Source: Hirsutella rhossiliensis (taxonomy: Eukaryota; Ascomycota; Sordariomycetes; Hypocreales; Ophiocordycipitaceae). Taken from it: a stretch of DNA of 64,000 nt. A model generated the notes under the pieces. The model was given only the letters and a program-made list of their open reading frames with translations, was not told the origin of the DNA and ran no database searches. The position numbers and the translations under genes were made by a program. The DNA lies in the NCBI RefSeq assembly GCF_020360975.1, contig NW_025408681.1, forward strand, positions 682,001 through 746,000. The letters are read 5' to 3'. This document shows positions 59,601-64,000 of this stretch, piece by piece (position 1 is the stretch's first letter; the number at the start of each line of letters is the position of its first letter).

Positions 59601-61522
59601 TACGCCTTATTATTAGCCTAGCTTATATAAAGCTAGGGGGCCCGGGTAACTAAGTCGTGCGTGCTAAAGAAGACCGTCTCCTTAGGCTGCTAGAAGAGGG
59701 TCCTTAGAACCTACCCTCCTAGTAGGGAAAGCTAACTTCTCGAGAGATTCCTTCCTAAGGATAGGTTGGAATTTAAGAATAAATTAACCGAATTTCTCCT
59801 CGATAAGCCTAATAGTCTAATTCTTTTAGACTAGCCTCGTAGGCTTAGACGCTATATCCTAGAAGATTCCTTCCTTTTATAAAAGGCGGAAGGAAATTAA
59901 GCTCGTTAAAAATTAAAGGTAAAAAGCTACCCTTTTTCGTCGAAGAATTTATATAGACCTATTAGGTAATTTTATTATATAATTCACCCTTCTATATCCC
60001 TCTATCTATATAGTTAATTCCCTAGCAATAAGATATTCCCTCTATACCTTCTTAAAGGACTAGAATCGTAAGAGTATATTATAGATATCGAGGGAAGTAC
60101 TAAAGTTAAGGATAGCTGATTTTCGTAGGGGATAATCGGAGGGCTCTAATAGTTAGTCTTAGCCTTATTAATCCGTAGGGAAGACGAAGGCCGGATTTAC
60201 TATACTAACGATTTTTCCTTAAATTTACGGCTCTAATAAAGGCAGCGGCGTTAGTTGCTATTTCTTAGTAACCCGAATCTCGTCTATCTTCTTCTACTAA
60301 GAGGGGTCCTCCTTAAGAGACTATTATACTATTTCTCGTAGCCTCTTTAAAGGGTTAATTCCTTTAGGTCGGTTTTCCTTAAAGACCTACTAGTAGTCTT
60401 CTAGCCGATAGGGCTTTTTATATACTTAGTAGGTAGGTCGATTCCTCCTTATACGTTATCTCTTCGAGGAATCCTTATCTTAGCTAGAAGGTCTACTTAA
60501 AAACCTCCCCTTTTTACCCCTTATTACTAATTTTAATAAGGTTCGATTTAGACTAGTTCCCTAATTTTTTAACTAACGGACTAAAAGGTCTATTAAGGGA
60601 CTAGTCGGGCCGGTCTAACTAACGGGACCGGGGCCGGGCCCGGAGTAAGATACGAAGCTAGGGCCGGGACCGGGGCAGCCGTTAAAGACGGTGTTAAGGC
60701 TCTCGAGGGAGGTAGAGCCGAAGGAGCAATAGCCATAGCAGCAGCAGCGGGGGCCGTAGCAACTAGGGCTATAGCAGCTATAGGGGCAGTAGGTCGAGCT
60801 ATCTAGGTCGAGTACTAGCTACGAAGGAATAAGACTACTTATTATTATACTTAAGTAGCTTCTTCGTTTAGTTCCTAGCTAGCTTCTCGAAAGATAGTTA
60901 AGTAACCGTTACTAATAAGCTTTATTAGCAGAGATATATCCTATAGCTACTAGCTAGAAAGAGCTTCTATAAGGAAGTAATAGTTAGCTTCCTCGAGGAT
61001 TTCTTCCTACTTAGCTAGCTACGAAGAAGCTAGTAGGTTCCTAGTAGAAAAGGCTCCTAGGTATACTATATAGGTCTTCCTAATACGGTTAGTTAAATAG
61101 CCCCTTAAGAGAGCTATCGAGGTCTCGAGCTTTAAAAGCTACTACCTAGGAGTCTCTTCCTCTTAAAGAGAGATTAGCTTTACGGTACTAACGGATTCCG
61201 TTATTACTATACGAGCAGCAGTTAGTAGCTTCGTCTTATAAAGGTATTCCTTTCGGTAACTCTCGTAGTCGCCTAAGGTAGTAGAAAAAGCTCTCTGCTA
61301 TATAGAGGTTAGCTCGGAGAAGAGGGACGCTCCCTTTATAAATTCCGTTGCTTTAAGATAAAGAGGGAGCTTAAGAGGGTCCTACTTATTAAAGAAAACT
61401 AAATTATAGATAGTTCTATCTATACGAGCCTATAGCTCCTTTACCTACTTATCCTAATCTTAGGGCTCTATAAGAATCGTCTTATAGACTATAGGGACGG
61501 TAGAGGAGTCGGTTTTCGTTAT
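56605..61522 (-). pseudogene. copia-1 D Gag-Pol polyprotein
   Basis: On the minus strand it starts at ATA 61522 (ATG in copy A). Gag with the Ala/Pro tract is at about 60650-60790, and the integrase finger (LWHARLSYPGPL on the minus strand) at about 59640-59680. The integrase core follows, then the acidic linker at about 58560-58690. The RT YVDD region is at about 57640-57670 and RNase H at about 56800-57150. The interior follows copy A closely and is broken by dense TAA/TAG. Confidence 0.9.
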
Positions 61523-61654
61523 TATTATAGAAGAGGAGGTAGAAAAGTTAGTTAAAAATCGGCTTTTCTAATAAGAGGGGTAAAAGGATATAAGAAAGGT
61601 GCCTTTTATAGTAGCTAGAAGGTATAGGAATACTATTCCTCCCGGGCTTATAAC

Positions 61655-62138
61655 TCTCGCGAAGAGAGATATAAGAAGTATATAAAAATATATAAAGGTA
61701 GAATTAGAAGTAAGGGGTTAGATAGGCAGGGTAGAGAGATTTAATTCTTATAGGGGTAGTAATTATAATAGGGGAATAATTATTATATTACCTTAATTCT
61801 TTTTCTTTCCTTTATCTAACGCCCCTCTTTATACCTATCTAGTATCTGAATTAATAAAGAAGATCCTACTTAAAGAAGCTACTAATATCCTTTTAACTAC
61901 TAAGCTTTTTACCGGTTTTTCCCTTCTTTCTAGCCGTTACTAGTATATCCGTCTTATCTTTTACTACCTCTATAGGAAGCTATCGCTACTTCTACTTCCC
62001 CTTATACCCCTACCCTCCTTTCTATACCTCTTTTTAGCTCCTTCTTCCTTTTTCTATACCGGGTGTTTTTAGCTTCCTTAGTCTATCTTACTAAGGGATA
62101 TCTCTAAGAACTATAAAATCAAGCTATACTTCGCGATA
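61655..62138 (-). repeat. copia-1 D 5' LTR, 484 bp
   Basis: The plus strand runs TCTCGCGAAGAGAG to CTTCGCGATA. The primer site on the minus strand (GTTATAAGCCCGGGAGG) occupies 61638-61654. Confidence 0.93.
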
Positions 62139-62143
62139 AGTTT

Positions 62144-64000
62144 AGAAGCTTATTCGTAAATAAGGGGTCCTATTATATAAATAAGCTGCTATTAGAATAG
62201 CTTCTCCCTAGAGATATTTAGGTAGTTTTACCGTAAATAAAATAGCTCGGACTTTATTTAAAATAGTCCTATTAATCCTCTCTATTACTCCGTTTAATTC
62301 GGGAGTCCTAGGAGGGCTAGTATAATATTTAATTCCCTTTCTTAAGTAGTAGGGTTTTATTTTATATAGGAATTCTTTTACGTTATCTAAAAAGACTTCC
62401 TTTATAATAATATTATCCTAGTTATTTTTAACTAAGGCTTTATATTCTAAGAATTTATCTAGGGATTCTGCCTTAGATTTTATTTAAGATATTTTTAAAT
62501 ATCTTATTTTTATATCTAAAAAGTATATAAAGGAAGTATATTTATTATAAGTAAGGGTCTTTATAAGGCCTTAAATATTAATAGTAACTTTATTAAGGTA
62601 ATTATATACCTTATTAAATAGGGATTTATTTCTCTTATTAGTTACCTTTACTTTAATATAAGCCTTATATTCTTTTATTTTTATAATATCCTTTTTAAAG
62701 ATAGTTATATCTTTATTATATCTTTTAAAGGTTACTAGTAAGGCTTTAGGACTTATATATCCTAACCTTAAATACTTTAAATAAAAGTTAAGGTCCTTTA
62801 TATTATTCCTTATATTATTAATATTATAAAGGAATATCGTCTTCTTTAAGAAAGGAATTTCTAAAGAGAAGATATAAAGGTTATCTTACTATTTTCCTTT
62901 AAATATTATATTAGCTTAGTTATTTAGTATAAAAATCTCCTTACTATTAATAAAGGCATAAGTATTTTTAAAATATAATTAGCTTATAATATTTACCTTT
63001 AATTTAGGTATAAAAAGGTATTTTCTTAAGATAAATAGCCTTTTATTATTTAGAAATCTAAAAAGAAGATCTATATAGCCTTTAATAACTATATAGGATG
63101 CCTTTCCTTAATTAACCTTAGTAAAGATAGTTCGAAAATTAATAAGGAATTTCTTTTCCGATACTATATACTTAGTAGTACCGGTATTATATATAAAAGT
63201 ATAGAAATTTCTATTCTCTAAGGTTTTATAAGGGATTTCTTTCTCTTTTACCTTATATATAAGGTCTTTAATTTAAGAGGAATTTAAAGGTCCTATTTAC
63301 TTATTATTAAGTACGGTTTTTTAAGGATATTTAAAGAGATATATACCTCTGCTTCTTCTTTAGAGCTTTTATAACCTTAAGGGGTAGGAGGAGGAATAAA
63401 AAAATCGATTTCCGGTTCTTTATCCGTTTAATTATTGCTTTCTATTTTTTCTGCTTCTAATATATATAAAGAAAAGGGTTTTTTCTTTTTCTTATCGACG
63501 TAAGAGTCTAATTCGATAGGATTTCTTTCTATAAAAGGTTTTCTAAGCCTCTTAAAAGGTATTCCTTTATTTTAATTTTTTAAATATTTAGAAAAGCCTT
63601 TAAGGGCCTTTTCTAGGTAAAGATAGTAGTAATCTTTAACTAGATGCCCTTTATTTTTATAGTAAGTATATTATAATAAAAATTTTATCTTTTTCTAAGG
63701 CTTCTTAGTAAAGAAAGCTTACTTAAGGGGATTTTCTAAAGACTTAGTCCTCTTAAATTTATCTATAAGACTACTAGAGAGAGACTTTAGATTAAAAGCC
63801 TCTACGTTATTTCGAAGAGCTTACGTTATATTAGTTATATAGCTAGAAAACGAGCCTAAAAGGCTATTTAAAATCTAAGCTATAATAACTACTTCTAGAA
63901 TTATAATATTCTATGCTTTTAGCTCCTTAAATACCTCTTTTACCTTATTTAGGTAGCCTTTTCAGGTTTCGAAATCCCTTACTAAAGTATTAAAAAGCTC
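62144..64000 (-). pseudogene. copia-2 Gag end, protease and integrase
   Basis: Minus strand, right to left. The gag zinc knuckle reads YTYYKNKGHLVKDYYYL (usual CX2CX4HX4C with both outer Cys now Tyr) at about 63625-63670. Protease FYTFIYNTGTTKYIVSEKKF (usual W.LDSGAT.HI) is at about 63160-63215. The GAG-pre-integrase finger includes YLRLGYISPKALL (usual RLGHIS..AL) near 62745-62780. The integrase core has IYFLDIKIRY and ends with SPPRTPELNGVIERINRTIL (usual TPELNGVAERLNRTI, catalytic Glu) at about 62270-62330. Copy D cuts it at 62143. Breaks are TAA/TAG. Confidence 0.9.

Larger units (their letters stand above)
55838..62138 (-). mobile_element. Ty1/copia element copia-1 copy D, full length
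   Basis: A 6301-bp minus-strand copy has LTRs of 483 and 484 bp and target duplicate AGTTT at 55833-55837 and 62139-62143. It lies in the integrase gene of copia-2. It lacks the GGGACC-rich 60-bp stretch near 59060-59095, like copy A. RIP damage is heavy. Confidence 0.95.
51858..64000 (-). mobile_element. Ty1/copia element copia-2 (C2), 5' end off-window
   Basis: A second copia family is read on the minus strand: gag knuckle, protease, integrase (62144-64000), integrase end, linker, RT and RNase H (52290-55832) and a truncated 3' LTR (51858-52268). It is interrupted by solo LTR T (TSD AAGTA), solo LTR W3 (TSD TATTA) and copia-1 copy D (TSD AGTTT). Its LTR family also appears as solo LTR Z. 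Order integrase before RT places it in Ty1/copia. Confidence 0.9.

Noticed and set aside
1..64000. Search by eye for tRNA, rRNA, CRISPR, bacterial-type operons or host genes.
   Set aside because: Nothing supportable was seen; the tRNA-like matches are only the retrotransposon primer sites.

Overview
This window is a block of nested, degenerate transposable elements from a filamentous ascomycete-type genome. I see no host gene, tRNA, rRNA, CRISPR array or intact long reading frame. The DNA carries a severe repeat-induced point mutation (RIP) signature. CpA and TpG are nearly absent over kilobases while TpA is in large excess. The recognisable reading frames are broken almost only by TAA and TAG, where Gln (CAA/CAG) or Trp (TGG) is expected. 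Zinc-knuckle Cys codons have become Tyr and start codons ATG have become ATA. RIP of this kind is known from Pezizomycotina; the species cannot be named from this window.

The elements could be un-nested from terminal repeats and target-site duplications (TSDs). The outermost visible element is G4, a plus-strand Ty3/gypsy chromovirus whose 5' half lies off the left edge. Its reverse transcriptase (RT) resumes at about 24400, it continues at 45993, and its 3' LTR ends at 51719. A Tad1-like LINE (L1, minus) cuts G4 at about 24400 and runs left past the window edge. L1 holds a second gypsy copy (G2b, 3063-5135 and beyond, itself cut by gypsy element G1, 1-3062), a Fot1/pogo-like DNA transposon (P1, 7351-9203), a copia-1 copy B (9486-22055) that contains copia-1 copy A (11161-17449), and a copia-1 solo LTR (22944-23407). 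G4 also holds the gypsy element G2a (24559-45992, minus, TSD CCTTA). G2a contains copia-1 copy C, a second LINE (L2), a solo LTR of family W, and a solo LTR of copia-2. G4 further holds a second W solo LTR and a second pogo-like element (P2) inside its 3' LTR.

Right of G4, from 51752, come a fragment of a G2 LTR and a second copia family (C2, minus, to the right edge). C2 is interrupted by a short RIP-free solo LTR (T), a third W solo LTR and copia-1 copy D.

The most interesting observation is that two of the gypsy elements carry an extra antisense reading frame between pol and the 3' LTR. In G2 it is a single 517-codon frame, held without an indel in two copies. In G1 it is a shorter Cys-containing, coiled-coil-like frame. 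The two do not resemble each other. Other points are the half-tRNA type primer site of copia-1, its non-canonical LTR ends, and the near absence of CpA/TpG. Coordinates of terminal repeats were counted by hand and should be good to a base or two; internal domain limits are approximate.
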